64,000 nt of DNA from the NCBI GenBank assembly GCA_015183035.1, contig JACZZP010000005.1, forward strand, positions 682,001-746,000. Reading direction: 5' to 3'. The translations under genes were made by a program, and so were the position numbers. Positions 45,101-57,932 of the stretch are shown here, one piece after another. A model generated the notes under the pieces. It did not search any database. It was not told the origin of the DNA and was given only the letters and a program-made list of their open reading frames with translations. This DNA is from Meloidogyne chitwoodi (lineage: Eukaryota; Nematoda; Chromadorea; Rhabditida; Meloidogynidae). How positions within the stretch are numbered: position 1 is the first letter of the stretch; each line of letters opens with the position of its first letter.

Positions 45101-47830
45101 ATTACACAGCAAAGCAATTGTGCAGAAAAAAGGATATATTATTTTATATATTATTTTTGTTTTGGGGAAAGGATAAATGAGGTATATATATGTAGAAGAG
45201 TGTAAAAAGAAGAAACTTGAGCAAAAATAAGAAAAAAGAAAAGTCGGAAAAAGTTGAAAAATAAAAATATCCCTCTTTATTTTTGGAAAATATCCAAAAG
45301 GTGAGGGGAATAATATTAATGTATATTTTGAGGAGAATATTTAAAGAATTTTTGTTGTAAAGTAACCGAAAAATAAATTTATTTATTTATTTAATTTTGT
45401 AGGTTTTTAAAGATTAGATTTTTAGAGAGACAAAAACAAGTTTTAAAATATAAGGTTATAATTATTAATAATTAATTTATTTATTTTTAGATAAAAATTT
45501 TTAGATTAAAAGTAGTAGAGGAGAATGACTCTTTGATTTAAACTTAAAAATATTTGCAACATTGGTCATTTTGAATTAAATTTTTGAAAATATTAAATTT
45601 AAATAAATTTTAATATATTTTACTCAAAATAAATTAAAAGTAAGAAAATTAAATATTTGTAGTTAAATAATTGAAAGGCTTTAACTTTTTAGAAAGAAAT
45701 TTTTAGATCTTATAAAAATGTTTAAAATTAAAATCAAAGCTAAGAGGACCTATGTAAAACAGAATTAGTAAAAAAAGACCTAAACAAGATCACTGTGTAC
45801 AAAAAATGACTAAAAATATGGAAAAAGCATTCAAAAAAAAAATGAATTTAGCTATATTAAAAATATTTAAAAAAATTTATTTTAAATTTTTTGATGATAT
45901 TTTCCCAAGTATAAAAACTCCAAATCAAAAAAAGAAGAAAAAGAACTGAATTTTTAAAGCCACAAAATATTTATAACACCCATTTTCTGCAGGTCTTTAT
46001 ATCCAGACAAGCGGCTGTTGTTGCTTTTATAGATATTTTTATTGCATAAATGAGGGGGAAAATATACTAAGATAGATAGAAAATTTATTAAAGAACATTT
46101 TTATTTTTTAGAAGAAAATATTGGTGGGGGAAATACTAGATCAACTGACTAAAAATGTGATGGAAAGATTGTAAAAAAATAAAATAAAAAATGGGTGATG
46201 CGAGAAAATTGTTTTTATTAAGTTTGTTAGGGAAAAGAAAAATAAAAAAGTAGGGAAAATAAAATATTTAATTCAGTCCGGAAATTTTTTTAAATTAATA
46301 TTTTACATTTAAAATTTAAATAATTGTACTTTTGATAAAGTGGATGACCCTGTACATGAAAATAAAAATAAAAAAAGATGGGATTAAATTAACTGAGGCT
46401 TTATAAATTTTATAAGGTCAGAATAATTGACATTTAGTTAAATTTAGGTAAATAAAGTAAATAAATAGTGCAATAATAGCCAAACTAACATACCCCCATT
46501 TTAATATTCTAATAAAAATAAAAAATAATATTTTTTATAATAAAATTTTTTCCCAGTGAGTAATAAATTAAGAGAAATATATAATTCTCGTATTTTTTTA
46601 TTTTATCTACTTAATAAAAAATTTAATTCAAGTATTAAGTCAATTCACTTTTAGTTGGATGAGAGTAACTGTTATATTAAGTGGGGGGATTTTATTTATT
46701 TATTTATTTATTTTGTTTGTTTTAGATGTGGAATTTGCGCATTAGCCAAAGAATTTGAAAGAAATTATTTTATTTTTATTTTAATTAAATAATTAATTTA
46801 AAGTGTTTATAAAAAAGTACCTATTTTAATTAAAAATGAGAGAATATAAAATTATTTATTTTTTATATAGAAAATTGTTTTATAAAAGTGGAATATTTTT
46901 ACGAGTTATTTTAAAAGACTTTATCTTAATACATATTTTTTTTAATATTTTATTTTTAATTTTTTAAGAGAAATTTTAATTTATTTGATAAAATTAAGAG
47001 AAATCTTCTCTAAATTATTAAATAATTAATTAAAAGGTTTTTAGATTAAAAAAGATGATTTTATAATTTTATGGATATTTTTTGTTCACACTTCTGATTT
47101 TAAATATAAAAAAGAAAAAAAGTACAAATTTAAATGAATAAATTGAAAAAATCACACTAATAATTCTAAGAATTTTAAAATAATATTTTACAATATTATT
47201 TTAAAGTAAAAATATATAAAAACAACAAATGTTGTGAATATATTCAAAAAAAAAAATAAAAAAAATTGCGGTTTTGCAAGAATAAAAAAAGAAATATTAA
47301 TAATTCTCTCTAGAGATTTAATAAAACTGTTCTTGACAGAATGCCCTTTTTTCTGATTTTTTTGTTTTTGGCAATAATTCCCTTGAGAAGGTCAATATTT
47401 TTAAAATATATATATTTGAAAGAAAAATAGTCTATTTTTGATAAAAAAATAAATTCAAAAAAAAGTACTTATTATTCTAAAAAAACAAAGGAATTTTTGT
47501 AAAAATAGAAGAAATTTAAAAATTTAAATTTTTCCTTAAAAATATTTAAAATAAAAGTTACAATTTTATTGGAATATTTAGAATTATTTAAGAAGTATTT
47601 CCTCTATTTTAATAATTTTAAATATTTTTTCTCTAAATATAATAAAATATGTAAGTATAAAAGAAAGAAAGAAATGAGTGAATCATAAAAATATTTAAAA
47701 TAATTAAAATATTAATATAAAATAACATATTTTAAATTTAATTTTTTTTTAGAATTTTAAATAAATTTAGACACATTAACAAATTATTTACTAAAAAATT
47801 TTAAAAATTAAAAAAAAACAAAAAAAGTTA

Positions 47831-48020
47831 TAGCGAAACTTGCGGACCGAACTTTGCGGACGCCAACTAAAGTTTACAAATAATTAGATTATCAGCCTTT
47901 TCAAAAGGCCTAAGGGTAAAATAATTTATTTAACAATTTTATAACATTGTATTAATTTATATTAAAGTTTTGGACCAGAAGATTGAGCACAAAAGCTTTT
48001 GTCCGCAAGTTTCGGTCTGC
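47831..48020. mobile_element. inverted-repeat element, CGAAACTTGCGGAC family
   Basis: Left TAGCGAAACTTGCGGAC and right GTCCGCAAGTTTCGG are inverted. Related solitary ends occur at about 20613 and 17925, so this is a small dispersed family. Confidence 0.65.
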
Positions 48021-48750
48021 CGCAAAAAAATAAAATTTCCAGTAAATGGGCAAAATAAAAATAAATGTTTTTCTTAGTTGTTGTTATACTATAAAAATGT
48101 TTTTTTTGTTTTTTCTTTTCTTTTGTTTATATTGATAATCTTTAGTTTTATTTATATCCTACCAAATAAACTAAAAAGAGATAATTTATTTATTTAATGT
48201 TTAGTTGTTTTATTTATTTAGCTTTTAATTTAGAAAAAACAAAAAAAAAGTAGTAATAGTAATTTATTTTGTTATATTATTCATTTTTGTTAATTTCATT
48301 TTTCAGCAATTCATCGATCTTTTTAAATAAAAATTTGTAAAATTAAATAAAAAAATAATTAGTAGTACATATGTGATAAACTATGGGTAAAAAAATAAAA
48401 ATATAATTTAACTTAAATTATCAAAATAATATTTATATATTATTTTTAAGGGTGCATAGAAGCATTTTTACAATAATTAATTATTAGCTAAATTTAATTT
48501 AAAAAAAAATAATTTTTTAAATATTTAATTTTAATAAATATATACATAAAAAATGAAGTAATAAAATAATAATATTATTATTATATATTTAATCTTTCTA
48601 TAACCAACGGAAGTACAAAAATATGGGGCAATTACTATTTTTTCATCATCAAACATTTTCTTCTGGGTTAATAATTTTTCTATAATTTTAATAAAATTAA
48701 TATATTTTTTAATGTCCGCTCCCTTTTAAAAAAAATAAAAAAATTTTTTT

Positions 48751-51700
48751 TTACTTTTTATTAATAATTTTTGTTTTTTTCAAATTAGTTTGTTGTTCAG
48801 TAAATTTATGTTGTCTCCAAACTGCTATAGTTTTATAAATACGTGAACTGCTCAAAACAAAATAAATAACTTCAATAATTGTTAACATGCCTTTATAAAT
48901 ATAATTATTTAATTTTTAAATAAATTATTTTTCTAACTTGCTCCAAGAAAAAGACTCATTGTTGCTCCAATATCACCTTTAAAATAAAAAAATTAAAATA
49001 AAATTATTTTCAAATTTAATAATAACAAAAAAAGCTCCAAATGCTGTAAGTAGGTTCTTGTCGCCAATGTTCAATATGCATTTTGTGTAAAAAAACGTTT
49101 ACTTGGGCAAAGTTATCACTGAAAAATATTTTTTTTAATAAATATGGTAAGAGGGTTTAATTAATTGAGAAAAAAATTTTTATTTTACGAAAAATTAATT
49201 TTCTTTTTTAAATTTGACCTTAATAGACGAAAAACCTTTTTTTAATTTTAATTAATTTATTTTTAAATTTTCCGGTTATAATAAATTAATTTAAAGTTAA
49301 ATAATTAAAATAAAACATTAACTGTACAAATTTTTGTCCAAAATCAAAATTAGATAAATATTCAGGCAATTCCTTAAGAAAAAGTAAATTTTGAGAAGAA
49401 GAAAGTTCATGCATAGATCTCTTTTTTAAATATTATAATTATTTAAAATTAATTTTATTTAAATTAAACTTTAAATTCTTCAAGTATTTGAACACTTGTA
49501 TTTTTAAGATCATTAAATATACATTCAAGTAAATCATCCATAAATGCTGCTAAATGTTCTTGATTGGTGAAATTGGAATTACCAAAAAGTATTGTTGAGC
49601 CAGCCTATTTTAAATTTTAAAAAAAATATATTTTTTATGTTAAAAAAGAGAAAAAGAAAGGGTAGTGAAATGTGCCTCTATCATCCAATCTTATTTTCGA
49701 AAATTTGGAATTTATTATTTTTGTCAGTGTAAATCCTGGTACGTATTTTTAAGTAGAATAGAATGAGAATAAATAAATATTCTCCTCTTACCATCATGGC
49801 TGTGCCATTTTCAGTATTTGAGTAGAGCTCAGGAATTAAATTTTCAATTTTTTGTATTGTCCCAATAACTCCATTTTCCAAGTCTTTAACAATTAAATTA
49901 TACCAATTCTAAAATTTATTTTATTTTTATTTTTAAAATTATTTAAATAATTACCTCATAAAAATCTTCATCAAAGAAATGCCTAAAAATAAAATTTAAA
50001 AAATTAAAAATAAAAATACCTCATATTTCTTGCATTCATTCTCTCAGCCCATTCTTTACGTCTAAGACTTCCTTCTTCGAATTGCTTCATTAAATTAATT
50101 ATTTTACCCATTATTCGTTCAATACTGTTAGGTAAACGTTCAGTAAAGGTTTCTTCGATAAATAATCTAAAAAATTTAATTTTTAAAATGTTTAAAATTT
50201 GAATAATTCACCGACAGACAATTCACCGAATGGAAAGTAAAATTAAAAGAATTAATTAATTACCTTCTAATATTCTTCAATAATTCTTCCATCATTTCAA
50301 TTTCTTTATATTTTCCATCTGCTTTTAAGCCGTAAACTCGTTTTACCTCTCCTATTGTTTGGTAATGCTTATTAGATGAATTATTTTCTGAATTATTTAA
50401 TAAAACGTTTTCCAGTAGTTGTAACATTTGATTGGCACGTTCTTCTTCACCCTGAGGCTATAAAATTAAAATTAATTCAAAATTTATTTTTCAGTTCCAC
50501 AAGTATCCATAACTTGGGGTTGTGATAACTGAGAGTTTTTTGGATTGATAAATAGATGTTTAAGGAAATTTAGAACCCAGACATTCTTTATTAGATAGAA
50601 TAGAGTAATTAGAGGTCTGTGTGATATGTCAGAGTGTATTAAAGTAAAACTGGGACCATTTCTGATTTTAATCAATATCACCTTAAGATTAATAATAGAA
50701 GAATAAATATCAGAATGTATTAAAGGTATTTCAGCATAACAACCAATCATCTGTTTAAATCGTTTATTTACTCCAAGAAAATCTTCATTTTTCCAACCCC
50801 ATTGCATCTCAACAATTCTTTAATTTAAAAATATTTTTTTATTTTTAAACAAATTATACCTTCCAATACTTTTTTTAAATTTTTCAATTAAATGTTTAGT
50901 TCTAAGTTGAATATCTTCTTGATATTTTGATTGTTTTTCAAATGCTAATTGAGCTTCTTGTTTGATTCGACGAACATTTGAATTACTAATTAATTTGTTG
51001 TGTGTACATTGATAATGTGACTATAATATATTTTTTTTTAATTTTTTAATTTTTAAATTAGTAACTTACTCGCTCATTTTCTCGTTCATTGCTTTCTATT
51101 GGTAGTTGCTAAATAATAAGGAAAAAATATAAATTATATAAAAATAAATTAAGATTTACTACATTTTAGATCCCCTTTTTTATTAATTTTAATTTAGGAA
51201 ATTTTTATTTTTTAAAAATGTCTTCAATCTTATGTATAGTGAAGGAGACCCTTAATTGAATTTTCCATAAAATCGACAAAAATTTTAATTTTATAGTAGA
51301 AAAATATTAATTGATTTTATAGTAGAAAATCATTAATATTTTTTAAAAGAAGCAAAGAAGGTAAAAAATTATTAAAGAAACTGTGCATCGCAGAGAATGA
51401 TAACCTACTCTGTGATCTCTGTCTTTGTCTTAGCATAACTATTATATGGGTTTCGCCGTAATTACGGTTACGGAACCGTAAACAATTACGGCAATTTGTG
51501 ATTACGATTACGCACATAATTACGGGAAAACCGTAAAAAATTTACATCCCATAGAATGAAATTTTTGGAGAAAAAATTTTACTGGGAAGGATTTATCAAT
51601 AATTAAATTGTAGTCGCAGTTGAGGATATTAAATTTGAGAACGCGACATATGAGGACGACAAAAGAGGATGTGAAAAAAGAGGACTCGACAAAAGAGGAC

Positions 51701-54437
51701 GAAAATACACAAAAAAATAAAAGTCTACTCTCTAAATCATAAGGGATAAACTCATCCGCCATTATATCTAGCTTGAATATTGTATAATTTTTCGATTTAA
51801 GTTTTTAAAAGTTGAAAATAATTTTTTTAATGTATTTTCGTCCATTTTATCGCGTCCTCATTTGTCGCATCCTCTTTGGCGACTCCTCATTTGTCGTCTT
51901 CACATGTCGTCCTCATATGTCGCTCCTCAACTGCGGATCCTCATTTGTACACCATTTAATGCCAATGAAATAAATGGTGTGCCTTTTTGACTCTGTTGTC
52001 TCCCTCGAGTGAATAGATTCTCGTTTTTTAACTTTATTTCTCTGTTACCTACTCTCTTATTTTCTTTTGCTTCTTTTCTCTATTAAAGCACACAAACTAG
52101 TATAATTTCTCTTTATGTATACTCCATCCTATTTATTATTTTTTCTTTAGAATTGAATTATAATGCTGTTTCGAGTGGTTGTTATCGCTTCTCGGCCTTT
52201 TGGCTAAGATCAAAGTGTAGTATCTGTTCTTTACGGCTTAATCTCCGTAACGACCCCAATCGGGGTCAAAGAGATTAACCAATTTTTGGAAAAGGGCGTG
52301 AGTTGGAAGCTTGCTTCTGCTCTGCCACGCGTCGGCCCGGTCTTGCACTTGCCTCCGGGAACGGCGCATTCCTCCCTTTGGGAGGATCAAAATTAAAGGT
52401 TGTGCAATTTTCTACAGCTTGTTTTTAATCGGATGAAAACTTGTGTTTTGTAGTGATTCGCCGTGAGCTAAATTTACCGACAGTCGTACATGCTTACTTT
52501 AGCAAGTACTACAATTTAATTATTGATAAATCCTTCCCATTAAAAATTTTCTCCAAAAATGTCATTCTATGAGGTGTAAATTTTTCAAGGTTTTCCCGTA
52601 ATTAGGTGCGTAATATAAACTTACATTTCCATTAAATTTCTCTTTTTGCTTCATTTTTTCAATTTCTTCTTTTTCATTACTTTCATTCTCATCATCTTCA
52701 TCTATGTTCAAATCAGAAATTAATTTTGGAAGAATATTATTAGGTAATTCATTCATATCTTGCCAGGCAGTATAATCAATTGATTCGCCTTTTTTAATTA
52801 TTATTTAAATTTAATTATTTTAAATAATTTTACATGGAATTGGACAATGTTGAAAATTGCTAAATCCCATATTTCTTGCCCACTCCAGAACAGATTGAAC
52901 ACAATCAAAATATTGCAAAACATTACATTGTGAAAATTTAGTTGAGAGATCATCTGTGATTTTTTCTTTTTAAATTAAATAAAAATTGAATATTTTTTAT
53001 CCTTTGAATTATATTTTATTTTACACAATTTCTCAGTTATTGTGATAAGTCAGAGTTGTAATAATAAATTTTAATTAGAATATTTTACCATTTTTTTGTA
53101 AATAAGCTTCTCTCATAGAGCAATTACACCTTCTTTCAATTTCACTCAAATAACTTCTCATTAAACAATCTTTTTCTTTATTTTGACTGTTATTTTCTCC
53201 ATTTTCTTTGTCATTTTTATTAATATCATTTAATTTTGTAACAACACAATCTCTTCCAGGCAATTTTTGTCTCTAAAAAATATTTTTTTTTTAATTTAAA
53301 TTTAAAAAATTAAACTTGTCTCATCCAAAAAGGAATATCCATTGTAAAACCAGCAGGAATATTAACTCCTTCCAAGTAATGTGTAGGTACATCTGTTTGA
53401 TTATAAATTAAAATCTTTAATCCGGGTAAAAAACGAGAACGCAATTTTGGTGTGCAACTTAATAAAATAAATAAATAAAATTATTTTTATTTTTTTAAAA
53501 AAGAAAAAAGAAGGCGAATGATCATAAAATAATTTAAAATTTAATTTTATAATTTTTTTAAATTATATATAATCTTTTTACCTTTCAATTCTCTCATAAC
53601 GTTCAATATTGACAAGAAGACGTAATGCATTTCCTGGCCCAGCACCATTTACCTTTTTTTAAATAATTTTTTTTATTTTTTAAAATAATTTAAAAGATTA
53701 ATTCTTTACATTTATAGTATTTATAGGGTCAATATTGATAGCCCAACAAAGGCCCGTTAATGTCCAAACTGGTCGAAAGTCACGAGAACTGCATCTACTC
53801 CCATTGGGTAATTCACACCTTACAATCATTCTTGCCCTTTGATGTGCTGAATTTTGCAAGAAATTGCCTGCATCCATATCCCAGCTATGCAGGAGAGCCT
53901 TTAATTAATTAAAAAAAATTTTTTTTTAATTTTTTAAAAATTTTTTAAAAATTTTCTTACTTTATCAAAAACATCCGAATAATTTAATTGCTCAAAAAAA
54001 TTATGAGAAATAAATGAGTCTTCTTTCCTTTCTTGTCTTTGTTGAATATTTTCACTAGTAATCCAAGTAAGTCTGTGTTGATTATTGTTACATATTGCAA
54101 CAACAGGAAATGGAATAAATTCTGGATATATTGCTATTATATTTGTGGCTACTGGTGTTAGCCAATACATCATTGCCTTTTTTTTAATTTTTAAAATTAT
54201 TAATTTGGAACTTTTTTTTTGTTTTTCTTGATCTCAACTTATTTCAATAAAGTAAATATTTATTATTTTTTTATTTTATTTTTTTAGAATGTTTAAATTA
54301 ATTTTTCAAATTTCTCCTTTCATTTTTTTAAATTAAATACATTAAATATATTAATTAATTTATTTATTTTTACTTGTGCTCCAATTTGATAGAAACAAAG
54401 ACATATGAAAAGAATAATCAAAACAAACCATGTATAT
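48751..54437 (-). CDS. degenerin/ENaC-family sodium channel subunit, enlarged ectodomain
   Basis: Twenty exons in one frame from TM1 (54374-54437, YTWFVLIILFICLCFYQIGA) to the stop at 48751 give at least 828 residues; the cytosolic N-terminus was not found. Family marks are FIPFPVVAICNNNQ after TM1, GLCWAIN, LRLLVNIERYERIESC, GLKILIYNQTDVP and GVNIPAGFTMDIPF. Cys-rich pieces with RRCNCSMREAY and QHCPIPC follow. TM2 has SFFCDIGATMSLFLGAS then MLTIIEVIYFVL; GAS is the selectivity-filter motif. Between the Cys-rich part and TM2 lie about 360 residues of mostly charged helix (51070-51108 through 49323-49420), much more than in ordinary members. The intron 51109-52624 contains a U2 snRNA gene on the other strand. 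No acidic or Gly rearrangement of the pore is seen, so the channel may be active. Confidence 0.85.
51507..52614. mobile_element. inverted-repeat element carrying a U2 snRNA gene
   Basis: Arms 51507-51614 and 52508-52614 are inverted copies (ATTACGCAC, TAATTACGGGAAAACC, CATAGAATG, GGAAGGATTTATCAATAATT). The left arm abuts a second inverted repeat (51615-51710 with 51830-51935) made of GAGGACGACAAA-type units. The right interior holds the U2 gene. TTACGG repeats extend left to about 51445. The right end stops 11 bp before an ENaC exon. Confidence 0.75.
52184..52389 (+). ncRNA. U2 spliceosomal RNA
   Basis: Starts with ATCGCTTCTCGGCCTTTTGG, the near-invariant U2 5' end (U6-pairing and stem I), followed by GTGTAGTATCTGTTC, which includes the branch-point-pairing GTAGTA. 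Stem II is near TTACGG...CCGTAA, and the stem GACCCC/GGGGTC follows. AATTTTTGGAA near 52288 is the Sm site. Downstream stems include CCTCCCTTTGGGAGG. The 3' end is estimated from the last stem. The essential motifs are intact, so it may be expressed. It lies antisense in an intron of the channel gene. Confidence 0.9.
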
Positions 54438-54666
54438 CTATAAAATTAAAAATATATTTATTTTTTAAATTAAAATTTAAATTAAAAGTCTTTCGTAATA
54501 AGAGATTATCAACTTTTTAAAAACAAAGAATTAAATAGTTAAACAAAAATATTTTTAATCATTTTAGCAAACATTTAATTTAATTTTAAATTCTAAGAAA
54601 TGTTATATATTTTTAAGTTTATTCAATTTTAAATTTAAAAATAAATTTCTAAAAAAATTTAAAAAA

Positions 54667-56816
54667 ATGCAAAAATATAAAATACGTATTGCTTTATTTG
54701 TTTTATTTAAAATAATTCAATTATTGCTTATTGTTATTTTATTATGGCGAGTATTTAGTGAATGCACAATTTGTGGGCATTTTGTACGAACAAAGGTAAA
54801 AAAATAAAATTAAAATAAAATTACCTAATTAAATTTTTTATTTTTTAAAGAAAGTTATACGTAATCAAATAGATGGAACTTGTAAAATATTATTTTTTTA
54901 TTTGCCACCCAATCCAGAAGAAAAAAGAATGAATATTTTCTCAGTAAAAATAATAAATAAATTTTAATTAATTTTTAATTAAATTAATTAAAAGAATATA
55001 TCTCCCCAATTACGTTTATGGTGGAGTTTTGACGGAGAAAAATTTATGCCACCAAAGCCTGAGAGAGAACAATTACAATTAATTATAGAAGAAATTAAAG
55101 AAGAAATTTATTCATCTGCGAGATTGCTAGAAATTGAATTAAAAAAAGAAAATAAGAAAGAAGAAGAACAATTTAATAATAATAAAAGTGAAGGAAAAAG
55201 ATTAAAAAGAGAAGGTAAAGAAGAAGAAGGATAAAATTAGAAACTATTTGTTTATAGTAGCACAAAGGTTGAGTCGAAATTTCGATTTCACAAAATTACC
55301 AAATTTCGGTTTGGAACTTTTTCAAATTTCGACTCATCTCTTGTAACCACTAAACTATAAAATGAAATAAAACGAATTTAAAAAACACAAAAAGGTCTGT
55401 CCCAAATAAAGATTTTCTTCCAAAAATAGTTGACCACAAATTTATCGTAATTTCCAATAAAATGACACTAATTTGCCGATTTCTTCTATTTCATTTTAAA
55501 GGGAAGTTTGAGTAAATAATCTTAATAAATTTGTTATTCAAAGAGTATAATATAATATAAATTATTTAAAATTAAGAAGAAAATGCTCAACTCCCATGGC
55601 TAAAAATGCAAAAAGATGCTATTTTGCCAGATGAGGAACAGAGATATTTGTCAGATTCTCTTATAAATGTTCAAGAAAATGATGAGTAAATAAATAAATT
55701 TATAAATTAATTTATTTTAGATTGGAAACACTAATAAACCCTTTTGATATTAAAAAAGAAGAAAAACAAAAGTTAGAAGAAAATGATATACTTTGCTATA
55801 AGGCAAGGAAATTAATTTAAAAAATAAATTTATATTAATTTATTTTTTAAATTAGACATTTTGCCAAAAATTGAATTTTTTTGAAATTTTTCATAAAGTA
55901 ATAAATAAATTATAATTTAATTATGCATAAATTACTGAAATAAAATAAAAATAATTAATTTATTATAGATAAATCTCCAAGAAGAGTTAATCAAGAATTT
56001 GGAGAATAAAAAATTAGGGCAAACCTCCCCTCTTGTTAATTTGGCTAATCGTTCAGTAGCAACAATAGCTGTTGGTTTTGCACATTTATTGTTACTTTTT
56101 GCTCAAGTTTATTTACTTAATTGTTTGGAAGTGGAAAATTTAGAACAGATAAGAGGAAAATTGGTAAGAAATAAATTTTTGAAAATTAATTGTCAGCTTT
56201 TGCAAATAAATTACTTAAAATAAATTTCCTTTAATTGGTAATTCAAGCTACTGAATTCTGACTGTAAAAGACAGAATCTTCTCTCTGTCATTAACAGGAA
56301 ACCCCAAGGACTGAAATTAAGAATTTGAGTTGATTAAAATCGAAATATTTAAACGCGAATCTCTCTTCCCCGGGGAATTTACGACCTTAAGATTATCAAC
56401 GTTAAAATTGAACTTTATTTTCTGAAAAAGAGCAAAAAATGATTTAATTGTATTAAAATTAATTATTTTTATTTATTTTAATTTTTCAATTTTAAAGTTT
56501 TTGGAACTTTTAATAGTTTTAATCAGTGCATTAGGATGGCTTATAGTATTTATGTTTAAAGTTAGAACAGAACTTAATTGGGAATCTGTATGGATCTGTA
56601 CAAATTTTAGTCCTTTATTACTTGAAATGCTTATAATGACACAGGTTAATTAATTTAAAAATAAAAATAATTTTTATTTTTTAAAAGGTATTTGCTGGTA
56701 TTTTACTTATTTTAGGCATTATTGAAGGTTTTCATATTTATTGGAGAATGAGAAAATGTACAGAAGCAATAGATATTGAAAGAGAAAAGAAAAAACCTAA
56801 AAAAATTAGTAAATAA
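54667..56816 (+). CDS. multi-pass membrane protein, unknown family
   Basis: Nine exons (54667-54795, 54851-54943, 54995-55214, 55577-55685, 55721-55802, 55856-55897, 55969-56163, 56498-56644, 56688-56816) give 381 residues without a frame break. TM1 is at residues 8-27 (LFVLFKIIQLLLIVILLW), followed by CTICGHF. A cytosolic or lumenal Glu/Lys-rich middle has WWSFDGEKF and PWLKMQKD. Three further membrane segments are ATIAVGFAHLLLLFAQVYLL, FLELLIVLISALGWLIVF and FAGILLILGIIEGFHIY. The tail is Lys-rich (KKKPKKISK). Intron 5 begins GCAAGG (probable GC-AG). It starts only 230 bp from the divergent ENaC TM1 exon. Confidence 0.7.
55261..55346. mobile_element. 86-bp hAT-like foldback in an intron
   Basis: CAAAGGTTGAGTCGAAATTT and its mirror (about 16 of 20) enclose TTTCGATTTC-type repeats. 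It lies within intron 3 of the membrane-protein gene. No target duplication is seen. Confidence 0.5.
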
Positions 56817-57139
56817 ATAAATTTCAAAAAAAAATAAAATGAAGGAAAATTTTATGATTTTACTACATATACTTTTTAACTTAATTAATTCTAGTAAATT
56901 AATTATTAATTTAGTCATTTGATTAATTCTCTGATTATTCCCGTCTTTACCTTTATTCCCCTTAAAAGGTTAATTTTTATTTTATTTTTCATTTTACTCT
57001 CATTAAAAGAAATTCCTCTATTCTTATTTACTTGAATGGCACAAAGAAAGAAATGGAATGTTGTCAATTTAAAATTAAATTCTAAATGGTCAATCCTTTT
57101 ATTTATTTTGTATATTGGCTAATATTACTTTTAATATAA
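56817..57139. other. intergenic between convergent genes
   Basis: A+T-rich; the shared 3' flank of a plus-strand and a minus-strand gene. Nothing else. Confidence 0.5.
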
Positions 57140-57932
57140 TTATTTTAAAAAATCTAACCGAGTGCATCTACTTTTGGAAGACAAATGTTTTACTCCATCT
57201 ATATTAGCAGCCTCAAAAACAGTAAAAATTATAGGTCGATCAGTGCCATCATCTTCCATTAACATTTGCATTAATTCATCAGCTGTTGCTGCTGTTGTTG
57301 ATTTATTGTCCATAAATGGGATTATTTCATCATTCCTAATTTATTTTATTATTTTTATATTTTTTTAATTTTGAAGAGAAAAGACCTTTCTTGCTGATAT
57401 TCATTCCCATCATCAATTGAAATAGTCGGTACTGATGTTCTAAAATTTATTGGACGAGCGATGGCAGAATCTTTTCGTTGTTGTTTTAATGTTGGATCAA
57501 TAGGGGGAGAAGGTGGATTTGATGGTAAATCTGTCCTAAAGGAAAAAGAAAAAATAAATAAATATTTTTTCTTTAAAAAATACCTCAAAGATGGAGATTT
57601 GCATCTTCTACGAGAAGAATTTGAACTACGACGAATAATTGAACCAACAGGTCTAAGTTTATTGCCTGTCACACTCTCCAATTCTTTAGTTAAAGATTGG
57701 GACCAATTGTCTTCTGAAGAGCTAGTTCCTAATTTTTAAAATTAAATAAATTAATTAATAAATTAATTAATTAAAATATATATTAACCACTAAGAGGATG
57801 TCGATAAATATAAACAGCATTTGATTTTTGCCTTTTAATTGATCGATGACCGAAAATATTGCCCCCATCAGGTGAAGACTCAATAGATGTATTTGTTAAA
57901 TGGCTGAGAAGTCTATTAGCCGATTTTGACAT
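57140..57932 (-). CDS. Ser/Pro-rich protein, unknown
   Basis: Four exons (57788-57932, 57584-57728, 57386-57535, 57140-57335) give 211 residues. Features: N-terminal MSKSANRLLSHLTN, basic Ser-rich SIIRRSSNSSRRRCKSPS (likely kinase sites), PSNPPSPPIDP, the repeated idea RTSVPTISIDDGNEYQQE, then ADELMQMLMEDDGTDRPIIF and VFEAANIDGVKHLSSKSR. No membrane segment or signal. It looks like an intracellular, partly disordered regulatory protein; no family is recognised. The long frame on the opposite strand (57461-57739) is a shadow. Confidence 0.65.

Larger units (their letters stand above)
37709..48750. other. 11-kb region without a supported gene
   Basis: Upstream of the innexin and downstream of the ENaC gene. 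No exon chain, tRNA or known RNA could be found on either strand; the longer frames lack splice partners and sensible composition. GC-richer islands at 40180-40330 (GA-rich, GAGAGAGAG), 41560-41680 and 42240-42600 may be promoter or non-coding 5' exons of the innexin. Two small inverted-repeat elements lie inside and are listed separately. Confidence 0.5.

Noticed and set aside
48570..48720. Extra terminal exon for the ENaC gene
   Set aside because: A plausible-looking frame exists, but joining it gives an early stop; the stop at 48751 right after the TM2 tail is simpler.
57461..57739. 92-codon plus-strand frame
   Set aside because: Shadow of exons 2-3 of the minus-strand Ser-rich gene, whose splice sites and phases fit much better.
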